This document shows positions 12,416 through 22,300 of a DNA stretch of 64,000 bases, piece by piece. The DNA lies in the NCBI GenBank assembly GCA_019916065.1, contig CM034236.1:16445167-16509166 (forward strand). The letters are read 5' to 3'. Under the pieces are notes generated by a model. That model was given only the letters and a program-made list of their open reading frames with translations, was not told the origin of the DNA and ran no database searches. Both the position numbers and the translations under genes were made by a program. The stretch is from Vitellaria paradoxa. Taxonomy: Eukaryota; Streptophyta; Magnoliopsida; Ericales; Sapotaceae. Every line of letters starts with the position of its first letter. Position 1 is the first letter of the stretch.

Positions 12416-15376
12416 AAATTTTCTTTGATTTTTCTTTTTAAGCTGTTCTTTTTGTTTTCTTTTGAGTTTAGCTGTTATTAGTGTGAATAAACTTAACTCA
12501 GGTGACAAAATAAGGTTTGAACATTTCTGTGGGATTGTTAGCAGATTTGAACACTGAAATTACTGTTTGGGATTTTCTGATGCAACCTATTCGAATATGG
12601 GCTGTGGTATCCGAATACTTGTTACAGCTCATGTTGTAATTGGTTGTATTGATGTATTTTGGATTAAATTGTGGGCTAACAATTCAACAGGATTTTTCAA
12701 ATTTATTTTTGTCAAAAGTTTTCTAAAAAAAAAAAAAAGAGAAAATATGCAGAAACATGGCTTAAATTTCTCTGAGAATTCATCACAGATTTTGGTCAGT
12801 TACTGGATTGCTGGATGGGAGACTGTATTCGAATCGGGTCTGTTGGTATTCGAATATGCTGAGGCGGGTCAGTAACTTAAATGAGTTTTTTTCCCATTCG
12901 GATACTTGGAAATTCATGCCCGAATGCCCTAAAAGCACACACTCCTTAAGTTCCCCCCATTTACTCAAATCAAAAAGGTTGCAAAACAGAGATTTGGGAT
13001 TCCTTCAAGAACAGAAGTTACGAGGCTAGGGTTTTCTGAGGAGATTGAAGAAGAACAATCCGAGGTTTGGAGGGAATAAGGATGAAGAAGAAGTTGACTG
13101 CACCAGGGCCAAGGCGATGGAGTCGGCGATTGAGGGAAGCTATGCGAGGTGCCAGGTCTGTTCAATCTTCTTTCTATGAACCTGTAGACTTAAGTGCCCA
13201 ACCCCAATCTCCTACACTTCCCCCTATCACTGAAAACCAACCAACCATTGAACCTGAACAACCCCCAGACGACACCAATGTGGATGTCAATGTTGAAGCT
13301 GACATTCCAAGAACAGAGGTTCCTGGTGAAGGGACTTCTGCAACACCTTACTCTAATCCTAGGTTTGCCAATGAAGTAGCAAAAGATAGATACCTCAATT
13401 GGTATTCTAAGAGGGCTGTCCTTTGTGAGAGGGGTATCAACATTGAAGACTATTCTGATCCCCCTTATGAATTAGTAGACATGATCAACAGGAGGGGATG
13501 GACTGATTGGGTTATTGTGAGTCAGAAAGCAGTAGTACCTCTGGTGAGGGAATTTTATTCTAATGCTGTGAAAGGAAAGAAAGGAAAAATTGAGATTAAG
13601 ACCAATGTGAGGAAGAAGGAAATATTGCTGACACCTGAAACTATTACAATGTATGCTGGATTACCATTTGGACAGTCTATGGTTATTGATCCGGAACAGC
13701 AAGCTGAATGGATAGAACAACTTAAAAAAGAAAATTTGGTAAAGTTGCTTTCTGGAAACCCTCAAGCTCAATGGAATGGAGTTAGATTGTCAAAAGGGGA
13801 TCTCACAGACAAGAGTAAGGTGTTGCACATGTTGGTCTGCTCAAAGATTTTACCTCATGCCTATGTCTCAGCTGTGACTTTACCACAAGCTGAGATGATT
13901 GGAAGGCTTCTCCTAGATATCCCCATTGACTTGACAAAGCACATTTGGAATATAATCACTGGAGCAATTGCAAAACCAGAGGTGAATTCTGGTTTGCCTT
14001 TTGGAGGGTTGATAACTAAAATTCTGCAAGGTTATGGGGTGAAGGAAAAGAGTGGAATGGAGACAGTGAAACCTGCTACTCGAATTGCTCAAACTTCAAT
14101 GAAGAGGAGTAAAGGGCAATTAGCAAGGAAGGTAGCAGTAGAATCACAGAAAGAACAGCCATCTGAGGAGCAATCAGGAACTGAAGTGGTGACCCTTCAA
14201 AGTTTGTATGCATTATTGAAGGAGGTGAAGGATCAGCAAATGGAGATGGCAGCTGAGCTGAAGAATTTAAAGGACAAACAGGATGCTGATCATCAACAAA
14301 TGCTGGAAATGTTGGAAGGGTTACATGAACCAGCTGCCCCTGAAGATTATATGACACCTCCGGACCATTGAAGCCTGCTGTCCTTGAGCCATAAAGCCAA
14401 AATTTGTGAATGAATTTTAGGAAAATTTAAAGCCATGTTTTGTCATCAGAAAATAGTTTCCTTTGTTTTATTTTTTGATTTTGTTAATTTTGGATTTGAA
14501 TGACTTTGAACTCTAAATTTGGATGATATTTTGTTGGAAATCCATTTTGAGCATTGGGGTGGTGTTGTGATCTGTTTAGTTGAGATGAGCTCTTTTGTTT
14601 TAAATGCATGACAAGCTATAACTTAGAATGTACCTTGATGCTGATTGCTGGATTTTGAGTTTTCAATTTGGAATTTGAATTAGTTGTTATGTTTAATTTG
14701 CTTAATGGTTGAATTAGTATGGATAGAGTTAGTTCTTAACTTGTCAACTTAGACATGGGCATTTGTGAATGAGTTTCTTGATTGAACAATGGATTGCATT
14801 ATTTCCCAGCCATAGTGGAGACTTAAACCTGAAGTGAAATTTTGAGCCTTTAAGCTTTGTTTATGAGAGATATGCAATTACTCTAGAGCTTATCAAAAGC
14901 TTAAACATTTCTTTACTTCATTTTCTTCAATAACTCCAATTACAATACTCTGCTTTGGGTGTTTGTGAAGTTGTAGAGGAATTGAACTTGATTCTTGGTT
15001 CTTAGTTTTTATGGTTGAATGAAATGAAACCAAGGAAATGATATCAGGCCATTTTTCTTATCTGTTGATCTTAAAAAAAATTTTCCTCTTCTTTGATGAA
15101 CATTATCCTTGGAGCCAAGTTTGAGCTTTATTAGAGCATTCATACTTCTTTATTCTTACCACATCATCCCCTTAACCATTATGAATGCTCTTTAGCCTTC
15201 CCTAACAGATTGGAATACACTGAAAATATTAAGGAAGAGCAATGAACAACATTTTGGAATTTTTGGGGTGAGGATAGAAAAATTGATGGAAGGAAAAGAA
15301 TGATAAGAGGATATGGTGATGTCCAAATTCAGAAAACTCTGTTTCGATTATGAGTTTCAACTTTTAGATACATCTC

Positions 15377-15411
<35 letters not shown>

Positions 15412-18400
15412 GATTTCAGTGTTCCAATTCCTTTTGAATTCCTTAATCCTCCTTTCAACTACCTCATCAAACCTCATGGCCCCATTACAACCAAAAGCAA
15501 GTCCTAATTGATCTTTGGAAGAATTATCATTCAATTGTGAAATTTAGGAATTGGGGAGTATAGTGAAAATTCTAAAATAACTTTACTGCACTATTCTTTC
15601 ATGGAGTTATGCCAAGTCCTTTTCTTTATTGGATTGAACGTTTTTGACTTGTAGATGCACCCTCTTAGAATTTGATTTACATTTATTCCTTACAAAAAGG
15701 GGCATCTTGAGGGGAACCTTGTGTGCTTCATTTTCTTGTGAGTGAATTCCAAGGTGAGATTTTGAAGTTGAAGCTTTGGGAAGTAATATGATTCAAAGTT
15801 CAGGATAGAGTTTGATTATGGAGATCTATGTTGAGTTAACAGGTTAAGAACTGAATTTTCATGCTTGGATCAAGTGTTTAGCAAATTTCACATACCATAC
15901 CTAATTTCATGATTCTCGGAGTGTTAGCTTAAATTTCTTAGCTTGATGTGTTAAGAAACATTCCATGGTTATGACTTATTATCCATTTAGAATTGAAGAT
16001 GCTATTTTTAGATGTGTCTTTCACAGATGTGCAATTTCATAACATGAAAATGTTGATTGCTTTTAAAGGTAGCCTTCCTTCCTTAAGCATTGCTAGGGAC
16101 TAGCAATGTCTAAGTTGGGGGGTGTGATTGGGCTTGAGTTGTTACACATTTGTTCACTTAAATACACTTTTATACATGACATAATTGATATGAGACAGGT
16201 GTTTTGTGCAGAATTTATCCACATCTTTGGAATATGGAACATGTGTTGAATTGTGCCATAAAGAGAAGCAAATGGAGCTAAATTAAGGATGCAAGGAAGG
16301 AGATGCTGAAGCACATCTGTTGAAATGGATTTGTTGAGTAAAAGTCATGGGAGCAGAAGAAGAATTTCCAGTTGCTGAACAAGTTGAATTCTGGAAGAAG
16401 GAGAACATTCAAATATAGTGCCAAAGCATTCGAATGCTGTCAAAAAGAGTTCAGAGAATTTCTGGAGGAAATGCATATTCGAATACAGCCAAGCAGTATT
16501 CGAATACGAAGACCGTTGGCAGAAAACAGACTCCACGTGATTTTACAGATTCGGGGAGGGGATTGCAATCTGGAGGAGAGAGAAAGACTGGGGAATGATG
16601 GCATCACACGACCCACACCCACGAGGACAGAACATTCGGTTAGAAGAGAGAGAAGCGAGAGGAGAGAGAGGGAGAGCAGCGAGAGCAGCGAGGGCAGCGA
16701 GAGAGGAACTTCCTCTTCTTCCTTCTTCTTCATTCTCTGGTTTTAGAGATTTTCTGCAATTTTCTGTTGTTTTCAATTCTGATTTTCATTTTCAAATTAT
16801 TGTAATTAGATTTGAATTCTACAGCACATTTTAATTTCATTCTTGTAATTAGATTTCAATTGGAGTTAAAGAGAGAATTACATTTTTCAGCTTTGAAGTT
16901 CATGTCTCTGTTCTTCATTTTTTGTTCTTCATTTTCTTAAGATGATCGGCTAGTTCTTCTTGGGCTAAGGCAAGGATAATGACCTGTCCAATGATTTCCA
17001 AGATGCCGTTCTTAATGGATTAATTTTGAGTTCTTTGGTTATCAATCTTAGTTGTATCTTGTTACTCTTGAAATCAATGGTTCAATGTCCGATTAACATT
17101 TGTTTACATATTCTATCAATGAGTTCATAGAAGTTGCTGAATTCAGAACTCTTATTGCAAATATGTATGGGAGTTGCTAGAGTTAGATCTTCTATAGTTT
17201 TCATGATAGCTTATGCACATCACTTGTTTGATCCATGGCTTGTATCATTTGAAATTAATTTTCTCCAAACATTAGAGCAACTAAAATTGATGATCTATTC
17301 ACTCTTGGTATTTTGAGATTGATTTGGATAGGCATTAGAATTGCTTTGCCCATCTTTTTAATATCAAGTTTTAGTTAAGTTTAGTTTTCATTTCAAAATC
17401 CATTACCAAATCATCAAAAATTCCAAACCAGATTTTCAATTATGTTTACCATTCATGTGAGCCATGTTTTGCCTCTTTAATCCATTTGATTCAAACATGA
17501 TTTTGCTCCCTAGATCCCTGTGGATATGACCTGGTTCTCACCAGTTAATTGTGCTACAATGAAACCTTGCACTTGGGGGAGTTTGTCTTGATTTTCCTTA
17601 CTCAACACTTTAGAAATCTGAATTTGCATTTTTATTTACATTTGAGAGTGAGGTAATTGAGCAAAAACAAGCAATGATTATCTTAGGAGGATTTAGATTA
17701 AACTCCTTTACAAAATTTTACTGTGACCAGCAACCTCTCTTGTTATGTATGAATGATGTGTTGGAATTATTTAATTATATTTAATTCCTCTCGATTAATA
17801 TTTTATAAAAAAAAAATATATATATATATATGTATGAAACCTGTATCGCTACGGGGTTTGATCCCGAGACCTTGAAGATCTAAATCTGAGATCCCTACCA
17901 CTGCGACACAGACTTCATTGTGGTATACACATCAGTATTTAATTATTTTACATGTAAGTAAAATAGTAGTTACGGTGACAATTTCATCGAACCGTTGTAA
18001 GTATAATTTACATTATTCAGTTGAGATCTATTGAATTAATTGTTGCATAAATAGTATGCCACTTAAACACATTCACTTAATACAGTGTAGTATTACAACC
18101 ACTGCATATAGGCACCTAGGAGATTCTGATTACTGGGCTTTAGTAGCTCACCCCTTGTGGGAATATTTTTTTCAGGATATTAAGCACAGGGATACAGAAG
18201 ATGAGCTGGAAAGAGATTAAATTCTCTTAAATATTCCATTAGAAGAGTTATCTATTTTTTTCTTCTTTCCTGCACAGAGCTGGAGGACTTTATTTTTGGT
18301 CTGTAATAACTGTTGGATGATTGTAATTATTAAGGATAGACCTAATTTGCTTTTATTTTGTATGTAATGTTAATAGCGTGATTGGGACACTTAGATGGCT

Positions 18401-19170
18401 CTGTAATATTTTTCTCTATCTTTATTTTGAGCCCTGTAGTTGAAATCCCATCAAATGGTTCAGTCAAATGACTTATAAATATTGTTTAGGATAAACATGG
18501 GATTTTGACTATCTTAAATTTTTCTTACGGGTCAACCCCAATCTGGTGGAAAACTCTGGGGTGTGACAGCGTGTTTTTATCATCTCATTTTTAGACCTAA
18601 CAAATAAATTTCAAGTCACCCCTGGGCATTCGGTTATGAAAATCCGGGGCGTGACATTGTTGGTCTACTTGGTGGCATCTTTAGGACCTAACATGACATA
18701 ATAACAAGAAAAGTACAAATATTGCATAAGATAAAATGGAGATAAAGTACGCATTATGGTGGATTTTTCTAAGCTGCCAAGCATTTCTATAGCTGATACA
18801 AAAATACACGTAATTTAATCTCTTTTTCTAAACTCGAAAACCCCGACACACAAAATGAAAAACACTTAAAAGATCATCCATATTGTACCTCTTTAAAAGA
18901 ATCCAAGGACTTATCGTCACTATCGTCCTCATCTCCTGGTAGTCTATAGTCATCATCATCATCTAAATCACTTCTAGTAGCCCTTCCCTTCTCATTTGTA
19001 TAGTTTGGAAAAGATGAACCCCTTAAAGAAGCTAGTGTACTCTCTATTCCAAAAGCCTTTAATACCATGTTGTTCTCTTTGATTGTCTCATCTTTTATCC
19101 TCTCATATTTGGTTTTCTTCTGAGTTACTAGAGAACCTGGTTGGATGAATTTTTTTTTTCCTTTTCCCAT
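77..19170 (-). CDS. second gene of the CACTA element, split by an LTR insertion
   Basis: Three exons join in phase: 19170-18889 (94 codons from ATG), 18687-18662 continuing at 552-462 once the inserted LTR and one copy of its target duplication are ignored (39 codons), and 253-77 (59 codons with TAA). Each junction has a GT donor and an AG acceptor and falls in phase 0, giving about 191 residues. The N-terminus is basic (MGKGKKK), followed by an acidic run ([19 protein letters not shown]) near residues 70-90. Exons 2 and 3 are duplicates of each other: both begin VLKMPPS and continue PTRSQVQ. By position it corresponds to the second, TNPA-like or Ptta/En-Spm-like gene of CACTA elements, but I see no diagnostic domain. 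As present in the window it is disrupted by about 18 kb of insertion. Confidence 0.6.
1277..1283 (+). promoter_or_regulatory. putative TATA box of solo LTR A
   Basis: TATAAAT followed by TGTGTG(T/C)CTTCAAAGAGA is conserved between this copy and the related solo LTR (28486-28492). This suggests the retrotransposon promoter lies here, with a short U3 of about 720 bp and an unusually long R/U5. Confidence 0.45.
2560..2645 (-). repeat. tRNA-like module 1 inside LTR A
   Basis: On the minus strand this reads GCCGAGGTTGGTAGCTTAG... and ends ...ATCTCGGT. The two ends can pair (CCGAG with CTCGG). There is an A-box-like stretch (TGGTAGCTTAGTGAG) and a B-box-like stretch (AGTTCGAACCT) at tRNA-like spacing. 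The same module is at 29744-29827 in the second copy of the LTR. It is not a functional tRNA gene by eye, because the anticodon arm is poor. A tRNA-derived (SINE-like) insertion or an internal pol III-like promoter are both possible. Confidence 0.45.
3240..4787 (+). repeat. 5' LTR of Athila copy 1
   Basis: Starts TGATTGGGCTTG and ends AAAACAAGCA, 1548 bp. It is nearly identical to 16125-17673. It contains three copies of the palindrome ATTCGAAT (3543, 3591, 3612) and a GAGA-rich purine stretch around 3680-3830. Open frames in both strands of that stretch are low-complexity artefacts, not genes. Confidence 0.95.
4794..4810 (+). promoter_or_regulatory. primer binding site complementary to tRNA-Asp
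   Basis: TGGCGCCGTTGCCGGGG lies 6 bp after the 5' LTR. It is the complement of the 3' end of plant tRNA-Asp(GTC), the primer used by Athila-type elements. Confidence 0.9.
5472..6905 (+). pseudogene. gag: Athila gag (capsid and nucleocapsid), frameshifted at its end
   Basis: The structural Gag protein that packages the element RNA into cytoplasmic virus-like particles. ATG at 5472 gives [11 protein letters not shown], typical of Athila gag starts. The capsid-type retrotransposon gag domain spans roughly residues 140-260 (around [13 protein letters not shown] and [12 protein letters not shown]). A CCHC zinc knuckle, [14 protein letters not shown], is at 6441-6482. After it comes a Gln/Pro-rich segment (6660-6760). 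The frame ends at 6905, but the natural continuation ([15 protein letters not shown]) resumes in another frame at 6860, so a 1-bp change near 6860 separates gag from the rest. Confidence 0.9.
6860..8619 (+). pseudogene. Athila gag-pol linker and aspartic protease, frameshifted
   Basis: Two successive frames (6860-7321 and 7309-8619) continue the polyprotein. The first is a Gln/Glu-rich linker ending in a CAG-rich tract. The second holds the retroviral-type aspartic protease, with the active-site stretch [13 protein letters not shown] at about 7831-7869 and a downstream VILGRPFLA at about 8068-8094. The change of frame at about 7309 lies in an A/T-rich run and looks like a single-base loss. 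The protease would cleave the Gag-Pol precursor in the particle. The frame stops at 8619, just before RT sequence resumes in another frame. Confidence 0.88.
8604..9980 (+). pseudogene. Athila reverse transcriptase and RNase H, multiply frameshifted
   Basis: RT sequence is spread over several frames: 8604-8816, 8833-9252, about 9240-9380, 9383-9673 and 9765-9980. Recognisable blocks are [47 protein letters not shown] and the catalytic box [10 protein letters not shown] at about 9193-9222. Thumb and connection sequence follows ([13 protein letters not shown]), then RNase H (from about 9640; [18 protein letters not shown] at 9750-9810). At least five frameshifts or stops interrupt it. The enzyme would copy the element RNA into cDNA; this copy cannot make it intact. 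Confidence 0.9.
9981..11366 (+). pseudogene. Athila integrase, frameshifted
   Basis: The integrase inserts the cDNA into chromosomes. An N-terminal zinc-binding (HHCC) region is visible around [10 protein letters not shown] and CVACDRCQ (10267-10398). The core follows with the catalytic triad: Asp in GMDFMGP (about 10474), Asp in ISDRGTHF (about 10654), Glu in [12 protein letters not shown] (about 10759). The main frame is 10074-10835. The C-terminal part continues in other frames at 10888-11181 ([21 protein letters not shown]) and 11139-11366 ([12 protein letters not shown]), ending at a natural TGA. Breaks near 10090, 10830 and 11140 make it a pseudogene. Confidence 0.9.
11367..13081 (+). 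other. Athila spacer between pol and the env-position ORF
   Basis: About 1.7 kb without a supportable gene. It holds homopolymer A runs (11462-11482, 12383-12410, 12724-12738) and four exact ATTCGAAT palindromes (11857, 12589, 12827, 12848). Short open frames here lack recognisable features. Confidence 0.7.
13082..14371 (+). CDS. Athila ORF-1 / env-position protein (putative plant transposon protein domain)
   Basis: An intact 429-residue frame from the ATG at 13082 ([20 protein letters not shown]). It follows pol and occupies the env position of Athila elements. The N-terminus is basic, then Pro/Glu-rich (residues 35-90). The central part (about residues 105-325) matches the globular domain known as putative plant transposon protein or Athila ORF-1: [20 protein letters not shown], then a conserved block ending [13 protein letters not shown]. 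The C-terminus is a charged, probable coiled coil ([20 protein letters not shown]). I see no signal peptide or membrane segment, so an envelope role is not supported; its function is unknown. It is the only long intact frame of the element. A related frame lies at 62962-64000. Confidence 0.85.
   Translation: MKKKLTAPGPRRWSRRLREAMRGARSVQSSFYEPVDLSAQPQSPTLPPITENQPTIEPEQPPDDTNVDVNVEADIPRTEVPGEGTSATPYSNPRFANEVAKDRYLNWYSKRAVLCERGINIEDYSDPPYELVDMINRRGWTDWVIVSQKAVVPLVREFYSNAVKGKKGKIEIKTNVRKKEILLTPETITMYAGLPFGQSMVIDPEQQAEWIEQLKKENLVKLLSGNPQAQWNGVRLSKGDLTDKSKVLHMLVCSKILPHAYVSAVTLPQAEMIGRLLLDIPIDLTKHIWNIITGAIAKPEVNSGLPFGGLITKILQGYGVKEKSGMETVKPATRIAQTSMKRSKGQLARKVAVESQKEQPSEEQSGTEVVTLQSLYALLKEVKDQQMEMAAELKNLKDKQDADHQQMLEMLEGLHEPAAPEDYMTPPDH
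14372..16110 (+). other. Athila 3' non-coding region
   Basis: About 1.7 kb between the env-position ORF and the polypurine tract, without a supportable gene. It has a poly-A run at 15377-15409. Confidence 0.7.
16111..16124 (+). promoter_or_regulatory. polypurine tract of Athila copy 1
   Basis: TAAGTTGGGGGGTG lies directly before the 3' LTR and would prime second-strand synthesis. The preceding TGCTAGGGACTAGCAATG is shared with the second Athila-type element (minus strand, about 60311-60340). Confidence 0.8.
16125..17673 (+). repeat. 3' LTR of Athila copy 1
   Basis: 1549 bp, TGATTGGG...AAGCA. Compared by eye with the 5' LTR I find only G/A differences at about 3311/16196 and 3512/16397, and one extra A in the run at about 16441. 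Confidence 0.95.
17836..17925 (-). repeat. tRNA-like module 2 inside LTR A
   Basis: On the minus strand CTGTGTCGC near the start pairs with GCGATACAG near the end, a 9-bp acceptor-like stem with one G-T pair. An A-box-like GTCGCAGTGGTAGG and a T-arm-like CGGGATCAAACCCCG lie between. The module is conserved at 30569-30656 in the second LTR, including the stem, and a decayed copy lies at about 44520-44600. It is probably tRNA-derived; function unknown. Confidence 0.5.
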
Positions 19171-19338
19171 CGTTACAACTATAAGACATAAGTTATGTAA
19201 AGAACAATAACAAATGAGATAAACATAATTGGAAGAAGCACATTTTGTTATAACAACACAAGGAAAAAGAAGATAGAGATGCAAACAAAAAAATAATTCC
19301 AGACTTTAAGGACATTTAAAATGATGCACAAAACATAA

Positions 19339-22300
19339 CTACAAATCATAATCCATATCAGGATCCATATCTACATCAGGTATTTTAGCGTCTTCATCTT
19401 CTTCGTCATCTCCATTATCCTCTATTATTTCATTTGATAACCTAACCCCCAATATAACCTCATCTTCAGCACCATCTTTATGATAATGAACTTCTACTTC
19501 AACATCAATTGGAACAACTGAGGTACTGCTCTCTTGTTGGAATGCATCATCACCATCAATAGGATACCCAAATTCTTCATTATCAAGCTCTGGTACATCA
19601 AACACACCCTTATGTTGGACTTGTTGTACGACTTGCCAAGGCTTACCCCATTTAGTATCATTTAGGTAAAAGACTTGCTTCACTTGCCTAGGAAGCACAA
19701 AAGGATTAGATTGATACCATCGACTTGTGACATTAATGCTCGTGCAATATGCATCTGTTTGTGTTGTTCTAGTTCTACCAGTATTGCTGGTGTTATACCA
19801 TTCACATTGGAACAACACAATTTTATTATGTCACCTGTATTCAAGTTCCTAAACTTTGCTTATGTGACCATAAAAGTCATGTATTTCATGCTCATGATCA
19901 CCTCTTACAAGCACACCACTATTTTGACTCGTTTGACGATCATCTAGTTCTCTTGTGTGGAATCTTACGCCATTGATTATGCAACCAGAATATTCCTTCA
20001 CTAGCAAACTAGGACCATTTGCTAATGACCACATCAGTTGCCTCTGGTGACTCTTCTGCTCTCAATCTATTCATCTACAATCAAATACAAAGCAAAAGTG
20101 ATTTAATTACTACTAATCATCTTGTTTACTAGCATAATAGAAAGAGTTCTAATAATTTAATGTCTTACACGATCTTTAAACCACTTGGGAAATTCTTTCT
20201 ATTGCTTGTGATTTATGTTTTCTCCTTCTCGAATAGCTAACACATTCTTATGTTCCCTACTCCAAAGAAGGTGGTTAATGGGTTAAATATTGTTAATATT
20301 TTTCATAGCATATGATGGAAAATATACATCATAATTGGACGAAGCACTTACTCTAAGTAGTTCCCCAACTCTGGACTATTGTACAACAAGAACTAGTGGG
20401 CAATATTACGGAGCTCTTGCGACATTTGACCATCTCTAGTGATTAAGCCATTAGGACAAGTTGTTTGATTAAATACTGTCAACCCCTCGCCACGTACACC
20501 AAGATCTTCATTTCGTTCAGGTTGATTATGTATTGTTTAAGCTCCATCCAAGTACATTGAGCAAAAATTTATACACTCCTTGACAATGTAAGCCTATACA
20601 ATTAAGCCTTCTGGTCAAGCTCTATTGGAAACAAACCTCTTTAATTTCGCAAGAAACCTAGAAGCAAATAAGATCTAGGAGTACGATTAAGTACAAAAAA
20701 AAAAAAGTTATAATCCATTAGCTATTAGCAACATAAATAACCTTTCGATTAGATACATCCACCGAAAGTGCATAGGTCCTCCGCGAATAGCCTCACGTGG
20801 CAAATGAACGACCAAGTGCCTTATCACATCAAAGAAGGCAGAGGGAAAGATTTTTTCAAGCTTACATAGAATGTGCACTATACGTTCTTCCAATTTCTCA
20901 AGTTCACACCGTTTACGTTTTCTGGAACACAAGTTTTGAAAAAAGCTACCTAACTCAAACAATGTTGTGCTAATCTCTTTGTCCACAAAACCCCGCATTC
21001 CAATAGGAAGAATTCGTTGTATGAGAACATGGTAGTCGTGGCTTTTTAAACCTGTTAATCTACCATTTCTCACGTTCACTAACCTTGATATATTTGTAGC
21101 ATAGCCATCTAGATACTTGACTGATTTCAAAAAATCAAGGAACCCCTCCTTTTGTTGAGATGTTAATGAAAAATTAGCGCGAGGCTTGACATATGAACCA
21201 TCAGGACATTGTATCAACCACAACTTTTTTCGTATGTTCATATCTTCCATGTCGTTTCGAGCTTTATTTGTGTCCTCATTCTTCCCTTCGATACCCAACA
21301 TAGTTCCACAAATTGCCTCACTAATATTTTTCAGCACATGCGTGGCATCAATACTATGCAGAAGCTTCCGCTTCTTGCAACATGGCATATCATACAAGAT
21401 GCTAACCTTTGTCCAATTTGGCTTATAACGAGGCATTTTTTTGTTGTTCGGATCTTTTCCAGATGAGACCTTTGGTACGTTGTTCAATTGCTCTTCTATC
21501 TTATTCACAGGTAAATCCAAAGACCTTTTTCGTGTTTCACATTTACCATTATAGGCTGCCTGTTTTCGTCGTTCAGGATGGTCATCTGGCAAATAGGCAT
21601 GATGGTTAAAGTATACAATCTTACTTCTCACAGATTCAAAGTAGGGTTCATCATTGCAAGTATAACAGGCATAGTGACCCTTTGTTCTCCACCCAGATAC
21701 ATCACCAAATACAGGCCAATCATGTATTGTCCACATCATAGTTGCATGCACCTGGAAACTCTCACCACTTGAGGCATTGTATGTTAACACCCCATTATTC
21801 CACAAATCCTCCAACTCGTCAACCAGAGGTTGCAAATAAACATCGATGTCAACTCCTGGTTGCTTGTCTCCAAGAATTAATAATGACAGCATGAGAAATA
21901 GCTCTTTCATTATCAACCAAGGTGGAAAGTTGTAGGGAACGAGAACGACAGGCCATATGCTATAAGAATTATCCATGTTCCCAAATGGATTGAACCCATC
22001 TGTGGCTATCCTTAACCTCACATTACGAGGCTCCAATGCAAACTCAGCATGTTGTTCGTCAAACTCTTTCCACTCATCACCATCAGCCGGATGCCTCGAT
22101 TCCCTATCATCTACACGCTTTTCCTTATGCCACCGTATGCTCTTAGCTATCTTTTTATTCATGTATAGTTTTTTCAGCCTTGGAGTCACGGGGAGGTAAC
22201 GCAAAATCTTATGAGAGATTTTTTACCCCTTCTACCATTGATTTTATACCTAGATACATTACACTTTGGACACTTATCCAAGTTTGCATTCTCTTTCCAG

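Larger units (their letters stand above)
3240..17673 (+). mobile_element. Athila-type Ty3/gypsy LTR retrotransposon, full length (copy 1)
   Basis: A complete 14.4-kb element inserted into solo LTR A. It has a 5-bp target duplication ATGAT (3235-3239 and 17674-17678), two LTRs of about 1.55 kb, a tRNA-Asp primer site and a polypurine tract. The order is gag, protease, RT, RNase H, integrase, then a separate ORF in the env position, which is the Athila layout. The LTRs differ by about two substitutions and one 1-bp indel by eye, so the insertion is recent. Gag to integrase is nevertheless broken by many frameshifts, so this copy cannot make its own polyprotein. Confidence 0.95.
553..18656 (+). 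mobile_element. solo LTR (family A, about 3.67 kb) carrying a nested Athila element
   Basis: The LTR begins TGTAATAACCTGAATT and ends CCGGGGCGTGACA, with TG/CA termini. It is flanked by the 5-bp target duplication TTGTT (548-552 and 18657-18661). Its two parts, 553-3239 and 17679-18656, are collinear with the uninterrupted copy at 27805-31406. A TATA-like box (TATAAAT, 1277-1283) is conserved in both copies. No internal domain or second LTR is present, so this is a solo LTR left by recombination. The TGTAA...GACCC/GTGACA style of ends is common in plant chromovirus-type Ty3/gypsy elements, but the family assignment is inference. It landed in exon 2 of the CACTA second gene. Confidence 0.9.

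Noticed and set aside
20000..20700. A separate gene between the TNP2 core and the DUF4216-like part
   Set aside because: The fragments read as degenerate continuation and introns of the same CACTA transposase gene; no independent start or domain is visible.
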